Translations under genes and position numbers: made by a program
Shown here: positions 1 through 5,841 of the stretch, one piece after another
Position numbering within the stretch: position 1 is the stretch's first letter
How the letters are laid out: every line of letters starts with the position of its first letter
The notes under the pieces: model-generated
The model's input: the letters and a program-made list of their open reading frames with translations, nothing else
Told to the model about the DNA's origin: nothing
Database searches by the model: none
DNA from: Candidatus Nomurabacteria bacterium
Lineage (GTDB): Bacteria; Patescibacteriota; Minisyncoccia; Phycocordibacterales; CALRBL01
Direction: 5' to 3'
Length of the DNA stretch: 12,881 nt
Assembly (NCBI GenBank): GCA_943354075.1
Contig: CALRBL010000007.1
Location: 1 to 12,881, forward strand

Positions 1-3
1 AAC

Positions 4-114
4 ATGTTATTCCACCCAAAAAACAAAAAACTGTTCAGTTTCATCTGGTCAATCATCTGTATCCTCGTCGCGCTCTCAATGATTCTTCTTTTCATTCCCG
101 GAATCCGTTACTAG
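4..114 (+). CDS. small single-span membrane protein (36 aa)
   Basis: An ATG at position 4 opens a 36-codon frame that ends at TAG (112-114). The product is basic at the N-terminus (HPKNKK, residues 4-9) and is followed by one long hydrophobic stretch (about residues 11-33), so it looks like a tiny single-pass membrane protein. Such mini-proteins are common in Parcubacteria-type genomes, but I do not recognise a family with a known function. The window starts three bases before the ATG, so a ribosome-binding site cannot be judged and the gene could begin further upstream (codon AAC at 1-3 is open). It converges on lepA, and the last base of its stop codon is the first base of the palindromic repeat. 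Confidence 0.5.
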   Translation: MLFHPKNKKLFSFIWSIICILVALSMILLFIPGIRY

Positions 115-232
115 ATGGGCATCTTAGCCGATTTTTAACTAGCCTAGATATAAAAAAGAAGACCTTAGTTATTTAATCAATGACTTCTTTTGATTTACGT
201 AATGAAGTTAAAAATCTGCTAAGATGCCCATC
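114..232. repeat. 119-bp inverted-repeat element (26-bp arms) between convergent genes
   Basis: The left arm 114-139 and right arm 207-232 are reverse complements with a single mismatch (C129 against the A expected from the other arm). The outer 15 bases of each arm, GATGGGCATCTTAGC, are the core of the repeat family found at 2036, 2348, 4858 and 5802. Here the arms extend further inward through ATTTTTAAC. The 67-bp interior is A/T-rich, has no convincing ORF, and contains a second, smaller inverted repeat. The right end supplies the TGA stop of lepA (233-231) and the left end touches the TAG of the small + strand gene, so the element fills the gap exactly. It looks like a miniature element or a paired REP (BIME-like). 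It could also act as a bidirectional transcription barrier. Confidence 0.85.
152..193 (-). terminator. possible intrinsic terminator of lepA
   Basis: Inside the 119-bp element, 184-191 and 154-161 can pair as an 8-bp stem (read on the minus strand AAAAGAAG then CTTCTTTT). The 3' side of the stem runs into a string of T residues (157-152). It lies about 40 bases downstream of the lepA stop. The loop is long (22 nt) and the stem is A/T-rich, so this is only a candidate. The outer 26-bp arms could form the dominant hairpin instead. Confidence 0.3.
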
Positions 233-2036
233 AATTCCCCTTCATCATCTTTAGGAACGTCTCATGCGGGATATTCACATTTCCTCGCCCGCGCGCTTCC
301 ATCTTTTTCTTTCCTTTTTTCTGCTTTTCACGAAGCTTCATTTTTCGAGTAATATCGCCTCCGTACATGTGCTGGGTCACATCTTTCATGAAGGCTGATA
401 GGGTTTCTGAGGACAAAATGCGTCCCAAAGCCTTGGCTTGGATCTTGGTGGTGAACATCTGGCGTGGCAGGATGCTGTGGAGGCGCGTAACAGCCTTCTC
501 AGCCTCTTCCTGAGCCCTTCTGACGGCCACCACGCGACAAAAGGCCTCTACTGGCTCCTCTGCTATCAATATATCCATACGGGTCACATCAGCCTTCCTC
601 ATACCCTCAAATTCATAGGAAAGAGACGCATAACCGGAAGAAACGCTCTTCAATTCATCGAAGAAATTACGCATCAATTCGCGAAGTGGCATGCGCACGG
701 AAATAGTGGTGCGACCGTCTCCAAAAGTCTCCGAATCCCCTACTTCACCTTCGTGCTCATAGAGCAATTGCAGGATACCACCGATATAGGTGCCAGGACT
801 CATGAGCTTACATCTGATCCACGGTTCAAATACTTCTTCGTAATTTCCATGATCGGGGAAAAGTGCGGGAGAATAGATCATTTCTTTTTTTCCGTTTTTG
901 AAATGTACTTCGTACGTGATGGAAGGAGATGCAATAACAAGATTCAGTCGAAACTCGCGCTTCAAACGCTCAGTAATAATTTCCAAATGAAGTAGTCCGA
1001 GAAATCCACATCGGAAACCGCGACCGAGAGATCCGGATGATTCTTCTTCATAAGTAAACGATGAATCAGAAAGACGAAGCTTTCCAAGTGCTTGCCTGAG
1101 GAGTTCAAAATCTCCTGCGTCTTCTGGATAGATAGAGGCCCACACCACCGGAGATGGTGACATATATCCATGAAGCGGAGGTAATGGATTTTTAAGATGT
1201 GTGACGGTGTCTCCAACACTTGCGATACCAGGTTTTTTGATACCGGTCACAATATATCCAATCTCTCCCGCAACGATTGTATCACGAGGTTCTTCATCAG
1301 GAGAAAAGATTCCCACTTCAAGAGCAGTGAACTTTTCGTCTGCGACGGAAAAAAGAAGTTGTGAGTTTTTGGTGATAGCACCGTCCAAAACACGCACATA
1401 GACGATGACACCTTTGTGGTTTGAATATTGAAAATCGAAAATGAGTGAACGAGAACTTGTAGTGTCGGTGAATTCTGCAACAGGACATGGTACGCGTGTG
1501 ATGAGTGCATCAAGAAGATCTTTCACCCCCACACCTGTCTTTCCCGAAGTTTCAAAAATATCTTCTTCGTTGCATCCAAGAAGAGTGACGACTTCCTGTT
1601 TAATATCTTTAATTCTCGCAAGTGGTGAATCTACTTTTGAAAGTACCGGAATAATGACAAGCCCCGCATCACGTGCCATTTGAAGAGTGGTAAGTGTCTG
1701 CGCTTGCACTCCTTGTGTAGAATCGACAAGTAAAATACAACCTTCAACAGCTTTCAAGGCGCGGGATACTTCATAGAAAAAGTCGATATGTCCGGGTGTA
1801 TCGATGAGATTCAAAATATATTTCTCACCATTTAGGGTGTGTTCCATGCGCACCGGACGCATCTTGATGGTGATTCCCTTTTCACGTTCCAATTCCATAC
1901 TATCCAAAACTTGGTCCTGCATTTTGCGTTCAGGGATGGTGTTGGTGATCTCAAGCATGCGATCAGCCAAGGTAGACTTTCCATGGTCAATATGGGCAAT
2001 GATGCTGAAATTGCGTATTTTAGATAGGTTCTGCAT
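231..2036 (-). CDS. lepA: elongation factor 4 (LepA), ribosomal back-translocase GTPase
   Basis: LepA/EF4 is a translational GTPase that binds the ribosome and acts on stalled or mistranslocated elongation complexes. With the start at 2036 the protein has 601 aa, the usual family length. Visible GTPase motifs are AHIDHGKST (residues 14-22, P-loop), GITIK (54-58, switch I), DTPGH (79-83) and SKVD (133-136). The LepA-specific C-terminal domain is present near the end (RQMF...YGGDITRK, then a Lys-rich tail). The reading frame is open upstream to a GTG at 2060, but those eight codons are encoded by a palindromic repeat. The ATG at 2036, just outside the repeat, gives the typical MQNLSKIRNFSIIAHIDHGK start. 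No Shine-Dalgarno sequence precedes it; the repeat's TAAGAT lies 7 bases upstream. The G4 motif has Ser where most GTPases have Asn (NKxD). The stop TGA lies in the next repeat. Confidence 0.97.
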   Translation of the reverse strand: MQNLSKIRNFSIIAHIDHGKSTLADRMLEITNTIPERKMQDQVLDSMELEREKGITIKMRPVRMEHTLNGEKYILNLIDTPGHIDFFYEVSRALKAVEGCILLVDSTQGVQAQTLTTLQMARDAGLVIIPVLSKVDSPLARIKDIKQEVVTLLGCNEEDIFETSGKTGVGVKDLLDALITRVPCPVAEFTDTTSSRSLIFDFQYSNHKGVIVYVRVLDGAITKNSQLLFSVADEKFTALEVGIFSPDEEPRDTIVAGEIGYIVTGIKKPGIASVGDTVTHLKNPLPPLHGYMSPSPVVWASIYPEDAGDFELLRQALGKLRLSDSSFTYEEESSGSLGRGFRCGFLGLLHLEIITERLKREFRLNLVIASPSITYEVHFKNGKKEMIYSPALFPDHGNYEEVFEPWIRCKLMSPGTYIGGILQLLYEHEGEVGDSETFGDGRTTISVRMPLRELMRNFFDELKSVSSGYASLSYEFEGMRKADVTRMDILIAEEPVEAFCRVVAVRRAQEEAEKAVTRLHSILPRQMFTTKIQAKALGRILSSETLSAFMKDVTQHMYGGDITRKMKLREKQKKGKKKMEARGRGNVNIPHETFLKMMKGN

Positions 2037-2057
2037 GATGGGCATCTTAGCAGATTT
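2036..2057 (+). repeat. palindromic-repeat arm at the lepA start codon
   Basis: TGATGGGCATCTTAGCAG (2036-2053, continuing ATTT to 2057) is one exact arm of the repeat family. Its outer T is the T of the lepA ATG (2036-2034 on the minus strand). Read towards lepA, the arm gives TAAGAT, seven bases (GCCCATC), then ATG, so it carries a -10-like hexamer at leaderless spacing. It also creates in-frame upstream GTG and ATG codons (2060, 2045) that would mislead start prediction. There is no mate next to it. The nearest inverted mate is the copy inside murJ at 2348-2365. Confidence 0.9.
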
Positions 2058-2157
2058 CACCAGCAGAAACCATCAAAGAGCCAGCACTACAATAAGGGTA
2101 ATCTTTTGAGGTTTTCACCAAACCTGCCTTAATCGGATTATCATCGATATACTTCAT
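2047..2157 (-). pseudogene. C-terminal remnant of a REP-associated tyrosine transposase (RAYT, Y1/HUH)
   Basis: On the minus strand an ATG at 2157 opens 36 codons reading MKYIDDNPIKAGLVKTSK, then DYPYCSAGSL, and ending in a TAA (2049-2047) that lies within the palindromic-repeat arm. The motif YI-x-x-NP-[IV]-[KR]-AGLV followed by DYPY/W is the conserved C-terminal signature of RAYT proteins such as E. coli TnpA(REP)/YafM. The catalytic HUH and Tyr region is absent, and in-frame stops lie just upstream (TGA two codons before the ATG), so this is a fossil. A neighbouring frame just upstream reads NNYEVYR, which would precede YIDD naturally if about 8 bases (a TATATCGA repeat unit) had been lost; this is an inference. 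Family assignment is from recalled consensus, without a database search. Confidence 0.75.
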
Positions 2158-2197
2158 AATTATTCATAACAAGGATCATCCTACACAAAGACTGTTC

Positions 2198-2216
2198 AAA
2201 AAGTTCTCAAGAAAAC
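2198..2216 (-). terminator. weak possible terminator after murJ
   Basis: Just downstream of the murJ stop, the minus strand reads GTTTTCTTGAGAAC followed by TTTTT. It can form a 5-bp stem with one G-U pair and a 4-nt loop before the T run. The stem is weak, so I treat it as a candidate only. Confidence 0.25.
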
Positions 2217-2228
2217 CTCAATAAATAA

Positions 2229-3935
2229 TCAATCGATTTCTGCCACAGCATCCAGCACCACATCCTTCTCCTTGAAGATCTTTCTTGGGATGATGGCTAA
2301 AATTTCCTTAAGCTCCGGATTCTTCATAAGTGCCAAGATACCGACGCCTGCTAAGATGCCCATCACTCCTGCAACAAATCCTTGGAAGAATATTCCAAAA
2401 CCAGTGGTGAGATCCAAGAAACGAGTAAGAGCTCCGAGTGAAAGGTACGTCACGAAACCAGTGATGACCGAGGCGGAAAGTGCATGGAAAAAAGTTACCA
2501 CCGCTCTGTCGAGTGAACCCTTGAAATCTCGCATAAACACAAACCAAAGAACCAACATGTTCCCAATCGTTCCCAAAGAAAATCCAAGAGGAAGTACCAG
2601 CACCATTGCCCCTGGAACATCTTCAACTTTGAAAAGCGTTTCAATGAAGTACCCAAACATCGGTACATTTCTCCAGAGCACAATCAGAAGATACGGAAGG
2701 ATGATGGTAATAACAGAAAAAATAATATTTATAGTCAATGGCTTTCTTGTATTGCCCGATGCATAATAGGCGCGAACAAAAAGAAGTTCGAGACTCTGTG
2801 CCACAAGTGAGACCGCAAAAAGCGACAAGCACGCAGCAGTAAGACGGGTATCATCCCAATTGAACGATCCCGAACCAAAGATGGTACGCACGATCTGAGC
2901 GCGTAAAACAATGAAGAGTCCGGCGATGGGAAGCGCCCAGAATATAATATGTCGCACCGCCACTTCGACATGTTCAACAAACTTTGCTTTCTCTCCATTT
3001 GAAAACAAACGACTTAATGTGGGGAACGCAGCAAGTGAATAACTGACACCAATAATTGCAAATGGTACTGACTGCAAATTGAGTGCGAGATTGAAAATTG
3101 CGATCGATCCTTCTTGCATAGTAGATGCATAGAAAGTAATGAAGATAAGCTCAACACTAAAAAGTGAAAGTGCTAGTGTACGAGGAAGAGACAACTTCAT
3201 CACTTCCCAAAGATCCTTCCATCGTTCTTTGAATGAGAATACGGGGATGAGTTTCAAACGTGCGATGTATGGAATTTGAATAGCAAAATGCAAAATACTA
3301 CCACCTACCACTCCCCACATAATACCGCGAAGACCCCATGATGGAGCGAGAAACAGAATTCCGGCAATAATCGAAGCATTGTAGAAGAGAGGACTGAGTG
3401 CATACAAGAAAAAACGACGTGTCACTTGTGTGATGGAACCAAGAAGACTGGAAAGCCCAAGAGCTATTGGTTGCAAGAGAAGAATGCGAGAAAGAGTGAT
3501 GAGCTCGTTTGAAAGTGCTTGATGATTTCCATCAAACAATGTCGGCATCACAAGTTTAGATAGATATGGCATGAGAATAAAGGCGACGGCTGATACAACA
3601 ACCATAAGCATCATATATCCACTGAAAACAGTATTAATGAAAGCCTTTGCTTTCCCCTTTTGTCCTTCATCTTCTTTTTCGAAAAGTTTTGCGAGGAATG
3701 GAATGAGTACGGAGATAGACACGAGTGATGCGACCGTTGCAAAGATGAAGTCGGGAATACGGAACGCTGAATAATAAATATCAAGCGTGATACCTGCACC
3801 ATAATGATGTGCAAGTAGTTTGTCCCGAACAAGTGCGAGCAATTGCGAAAGAAATGCACAGAACCCAAGAAGGTAAGCAGCATTATGAACTCCACTTATC
3901 TCCCTCTCGATGATTAAACGCATTTTCTGAACCAT
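2229..3935 (-). CDS. murJ: lipid II flippase MurJ (MVF/MviN family)
   Basis: MurJ flips the undecaprenyl-linked peptidoglycan precursor lipid II across the inner membrane. The 568-aa product is almost entirely hydrophobic, with about 14 potential membrane segments, in the usual size range with a somewhat long C-terminus. The N-terminal block with LVRDKLLAHHYGAG (about residues 36-49) followed by DIYYSAFRIPDFIF is characteristic of the MVF family. I keep the ATG at 3935; an ATG at 3923 (MRLIIERE) is an alternative. The start lies 5 bases after the stop of the 79-aa gene, so the two are probably co-transcribed. Oddly, an exact 18-bp copy of the palindromic repeat (2348-2365) is embedded in frame near the C-terminus and encodes VMGILAG (residues 524-530) in a hydrophobic segment. 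An intact reading frame suggests the gene is functional. Confidence 0.95.
   Translation of the reverse strand: MVQKMRLIIEREISGVHNAAYLLGFCAFLSQLLALVRDKLLAHHYGAGITLDIYYSAFRIPDFIFATVASLVSISVLIPFLAKLFEKEDEGQKGKAKAFINTVFSGYMMLMVVVSAVAFILMPYLSKLVMPTLFDGNHQALSNELITLSRILLLQPIALGLSSLLGSITQVTRRFFLYALSPLFYNASIIAGILFLAPSWGLRGIMWGVVGGSILHFAIQIPYIARLKLIPVFSFKERWKDLWEVMKLSLPRTLALSLFSVELIFITFYASTMQEGSIAIFNLALNLQSVPFAIIGVSYSLAAFPTLSRLFSNGEKAKFVEHVEVAVRHIIFWALPIAGLFIVLRAQIVRTIFGSGSFNWDDTRLTAACLSLFAVSLVAQSLELLFVRAYYASGNTRKPLTINIIFSVITIILPYLLIVLWRNVPMFGYFIETLFKVEDVPGAMVLVLPLGFSLGTIGNMLVLWFVFMRDFKGSLDRAVVTFFHALSASVITGFVTYLSLGALTRFLDLTTGFGIFFQGFVAGVMGILAGVGILALMKNPELKEILAIIPRKIFKEKDVVLDAVAEID
2348..2365 (-). repeat. 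palindromic-repeat arm inside murJ
   Basis: CTGCTAAGATGCCCATCA is an exact reverse-complement copy of the 18-bp arm, but it is inside coding sequence. It is in frame with murJ and encodes VMGILAG, which fits a membrane helix. No inverted mate lies within 100 bp. It faces the arm at 2036-2053, so the two bound a 330-bp segment containing the murJ 3' end and the RAYT remnant. Confidence 0.85.
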
Positions 3936-3940
3936 ATACT

Positions 3941-4180
3941 CTAGTTTTCAGTGCTCGTAGCGGCAGGAGAAGGATCGGGGGTCGATCCTTGTTTCTTGAT
4001 CAAATTAATAATAGCTTGGATATCTTGACGAAAAAGCAACCCCGCAAAAATCACCACGAAGAACGGAATAAACTTAGCGAATGAGAACGAGAGGAGAGGA
4101 GAGGTAGAAAAGACAAGAGGAATGATAAATATCAAGGCAATAAAAAGATACGCTACAATACTATGAATTCGTTTTTCCAT
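3941..4180 (-). CDS. 79-aa membrane protein of unknown function
   Basis: The product begins MEKRIHSIVAYLF and has two hydrophobic stretches (about residues 9-27 and 36-51), a short basic segment, and a hydrophilic tail rich in Pro, Ser and Thr. The N-terminal pattern (hydrophobic helix, LVFSTSPLLSFSFAKF, second helix) resembles the start of polytopic O-antigen-ligase-like proteins of candidate phyla. It could therefore be a shortened relative, but I cannot show this. A -10-like TATACT (4192-4187) lies exactly 6 bases before the ATG, suggesting its own leaderless promoter. It starts 12 bases after the DUF192 stop and ends 5 bases before murJ, so read-through operon expression is also likely. 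Confidence 0.7.
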   Translation of the reverse strand: MEKRIHSIVAYLFIALIFIIPLVFSTSPLLSFSFAKFIPFFVVIFAGLLFRQDIQAIINLIKKQGSTPDPSPAATSTEN

Positions 4181-4186
4181 TGTCGA

Positions 4187-4192
4187 AGTATA
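4187..4192 (-). promoter_or_regulatory. -10-like box of the 79-aa gene, leaderless spacing
   Basis: TATACT, then TCGACA, then ATG at 4180: five of six bases match the sigma-70 -10 consensus, and the expected transcription start falls on the A of the ATG. No good -35 hexamer is seen. The box overlaps the last codons and lies next to the stop of the DUF192 gene. Confidence 0.4.
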
Positions 4193-4717
4193 CTACAAAG
4201 GATCATCCTCCTCCAGAAGGATGAGGCGGGCTCCTGTGGAAATGCCATTTTTCTCGAAAAAGCCAGCATTAACCTCTAAAACATAACGCGCTGGGGTGTC
4301 AGGAAAGAATGATTCGGGATAAGTGGAAGGGGAAACATTTCTTTCAATGTCGATAATGCGATATTTACTGTCGAGCCATGCAATATCGATAGGAAAGAGC
4401 ATGTCTTTCATCCAAATACCATATCTGTCATTTTTCTCAAAAATAAAGAGCATACCCTTCCCTTCTTCAAGAAAAAATCGATCTCCGAGACCTTGGTCAC
4501 GTTCGGAATCAGTAACAGCAAATTCAATAGAGAGAGTGGTCGTACCAAAAGCTACCGAGATAGGGCGAGGATTATTTGAAATGGTTTCAATACTAATACG
4601 CTTACTAAGAACATCTTGATTGAGACTGCCAAAGAATGGTGTGACGATTTGCCAGACGATAAAACCGATAACTCCGAAGGTTACGATAAGAGTGATTTTT
4701 TTAAGACTGAAGTACAT
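4193..4717 (-). CDS. membrane-anchored DUF192 protein
   Basis: The DUF192 (PF02643) pattern is clear in the 174-aa product: QGLGDR (75-80), GMLFIF (88-93), WMKDM (102-106), PIDIAWLD (109-116) and YVLEVNAG (145-152). An N-terminal membrane segment (about residues 8-29) would place the domain outside the cytoplasmic membrane. The biochemical function of DUF192 is not established. The reading frame is open upstream to 4897, but that extension runs through the tRNA-Ser gene and the palindromic repeat, so it is spurious. The ATG at 4717 is right: it begins the basic/hydrophobic anchor and has TACAAT 6 bases upstream. It ends 12 bases before the 79-aa gene. Confidence 0.9.
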   Translation of the reverse strand: MYFSLKKITLIVTFGVIGFIVWQIVTPFFGSLNQDVLSKRISIETISNNPRPISVAFGTTTLSIEFAVTDSERDQGLGDRFFLEEGKGMLFIFEKNDRYGIWMKDMLFPIDIAWLDSKYRIIDIERNVSPSTYPESFFPDTPARYVLEVNAGFFEKNGISTGARLILLEEDDPL

Positions 4718-4723
4718 GAAGAT

Positions 4724-4729
4724 ATTGTA
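4724..4729 (-). promoter_or_regulatory. -10-like box of the DUF192 gene, leaderless spacing
   Basis: TACAAT, then ATCTTC, then ATG at 4717: a five-of-six -10 match with six bases to the start codon, identical in spacing to lemA. The upstream sequence holds no strong -35. Transcription would begin about 40 bases beyond the tRNA-Ser 3' end. Confidence 0.45.
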
Positions 4730-4766
4730 GCATTCCTTTTCGTTTGCGGAAGCGGCGCGTGTTTTT

Positions 4767-4856
4767 TGGCGGAAGATGAGGGATTCGAACCCTCGAAGAG
4801 GTTTCCCCCTTGCCACCTTTCCAAGGTGGTGCACTCGACCACTATGCGAATCTTCC
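4767..4856 (-). tRNA. tRNA-Ser (anticodon GGA)
   Basis: Read on the minus strand, GGAAGAT (4856-4850) pairs with ATCTTCC (4777-4771) as a 7-bp acceptor stem. It is followed by discriminator G (4770) and an encoded CCA (4769-4767). The anticodon arm CCACC-TTGGAAA-GGTGG gives anticodon GGA, reading the serine codons UCC/UCU. A long variable arm and the T-arm GAGGG-TTCGAAT-CCCTC complete a class II tRNA. Only one base separates its 5' end from the palindromic repeat at 4858-4896. In that repeat TAAGAT lies 9 bases upstream of G1, so the repeat may provide its promoter. Confidence 0.95.
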
Positions 4857-4857
4857 G

Positions 4858-4896
4858 TGATGGGCATCTTAGCAGATTCTGCTAAGATGCCCATCA
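4858..4896. repeat. 39-bp perfect palindromic repeat between htpX and tRNA-Ser
   Basis: Two 19-bp arms (4858-4876 and 4878-4896) are perfect reverse complements around a single T at 4877. Each contains the 18-bp family sequence TGATGGGCATCTTAGCAG. The element fills the gap between the htpX stop (4902-4900) and the tRNA-Ser 5' end (4856) with 3 and 1 spare bases. As RNA it would fold into a very stable hairpin but has no U tract, so it is not a typical intrinsic terminator. Confidence 0.95.
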
Positions 4897-4899
4897 TAC

Positions 4900-5802
4900 C
4901 TATTTCTCTTCCCCACGCAAAATCGCTACGCGTTTCTCAATTGGTGGATGAGTCATAAAAAGTGCAGACATTCCTTTGACCACTTTTCCTCCGAAAGGAT
5001 TCGAAATATAGAGATGTGCCATGGCGTTTGAAGCGTGAGCAAGTGGCCTGTCGTATGCACCTATTTTTTCGAGAGCTGATGCCAAGCCTTCCGGATAGCG
5101 TGTGATGAGAGCACCTGTCGCATCTGCCAAGTATTCCCTTCTTCTGGAGATGGCGAGTTGTATGAAAGTGGCAATGATAGGTGAAAGAATGATGAAAATA
5201 ATACCCAGAATCATCAGAGGATTTGCTCCCTTGCTATTGGAATCATGATTACCTCGCATCCACATACTGCGCAGGAAAATATCTGAGACGATAGATACAA
5301 GACCAACAAGCACGATCACCGATGAAGAAAGAAGGATGTCTCTGTTTCCAACGTGTGCCAATTCGTGAGCGAGCACTCCTTCAAGTTCGTTGCGTTCCAT
5401 TATATCGAGAAGACCGGTTGTCACCGCAACAGCTGCATGTTCTTTGTCACGACCTGTTGCGAATGCATTCGGTGCAGGATCATTGATAACAAACACACGA
5501 GGAGTAGGAAGTCCCGCGGCGATCGAAAGATTTTCAACAATACGTTTAAGTTCGAGATGTGCGGGATTGTGTTCGGGATCAATCGGTACGGCTTTCGCAA
5601 GTGAGAGTGCAATCTTGTCGGAATACCAAAAGCTCGCTACGTTCATGACAATGCTCAAGAAAAGCGCAAAATACAAAATAACGCGAGAATCGTATATGAG
5701 GCTGACTACAGCGCCAAGAGCAATCACTACCGCGAAAAATGTCGCCATGAGAAGCCACGTTTTTGCTACGTTTGAAGATTGATGCGTGTAGAGTGTCGCC
5801 AT
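4900..5802 (-). CDS. htpX: HtpX-family membrane zinc metalloprotease (M48)
   Basis: HtpX is a zinc-dependent endoprotease of the cytoplasmic membrane that takes part in quality control of membrane proteins. The 300-aa product has N-terminal membrane helices (about 16-36 and 41-59), the catalytic HELAH motif (H146, E147, H150), further hydrophobic segments (about 159-178 and 196-217) and the third zinc-ligand region EYLADA (E223). Length and order match the family. The frame extends three codons upstream (MPI), but these are repeat sequence. The ATG at 5802 gives MATLYTHQSSN, typical of CPR-type HtpX. It follows lemA with only the palindromic repeat between them, a conserved lemA-htpX arrangement. 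A hairpin formed by that repeat would reach the start codon and could limit translation from a lemA read-through transcript; this is inference. Confidence 0.96.
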   Translation of the reverse strand: MATLYTHQSSNVAKTWLLMATFFAVVIALGAVVSLIYDSRVILYFALFLSIVMNVASFWYSDKIALSLAKAVPIDPEHNPAHLELKRIVENLSIAAGLPTPRVFVINDPAPNAFATGRDKEHAAVAVTTGLLDIMERNELEGVLAHELAHVGNRDILLSSSVIVLVGLVSIVSDIFLRSMWMRGNHDSNSKGANPLMILGIIFIILSPIIATFIQLAISRRREYLADATGALITRYPEGLASALEKIGAYDRPLAHASNAMAHLYISNPFGGKVVKGMSALFMTHPPIEKRVAILRGEEK

Positions 5803-5841
5803 GATGGGCATCTTAGCACAGCCCTGCTAAGATGCCCATCA
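5802..5841. repeat. 40-bp palindromic repeat spanning the lemA stop and htpX start
   Basis: The arms 5802-5818 and 5825-5841 (17 bp, perfect) flank the 6-base centre CAGCCC. The right end supplies the TGA stop of lemA (5841-5839), and the left end shares its T with the htpX ATG (5802-5800). Read towards htpX the arm is TAAGAT, seven bases, ATG, exactly as at lepA. The whole lemA-htpX gap is therefore this element. Confidence 0.95.

Noticed and set aside
2171..2181. AAGGATCATCC shared with the end of the DUF192 gene (4199-4209)
   Set aside because: A short match explained by the self-complementary core GGATCATCC; there is no extended similarity around it.
4718..4897. 60-residue N-terminal extension of the DUF192 protein
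   Set aside because: It is encoded by the tRNA-Ser gene and the palindromic repeat; the real start at 4717 has a -10 box and begins a normal membrane anchor.
114..5841. CRISPR array interpretation of the repeats
   Set aside because: Copies are inverted, irregularly spaced by up to kilobases and at gene ends, with no regular spacers or cas genes.
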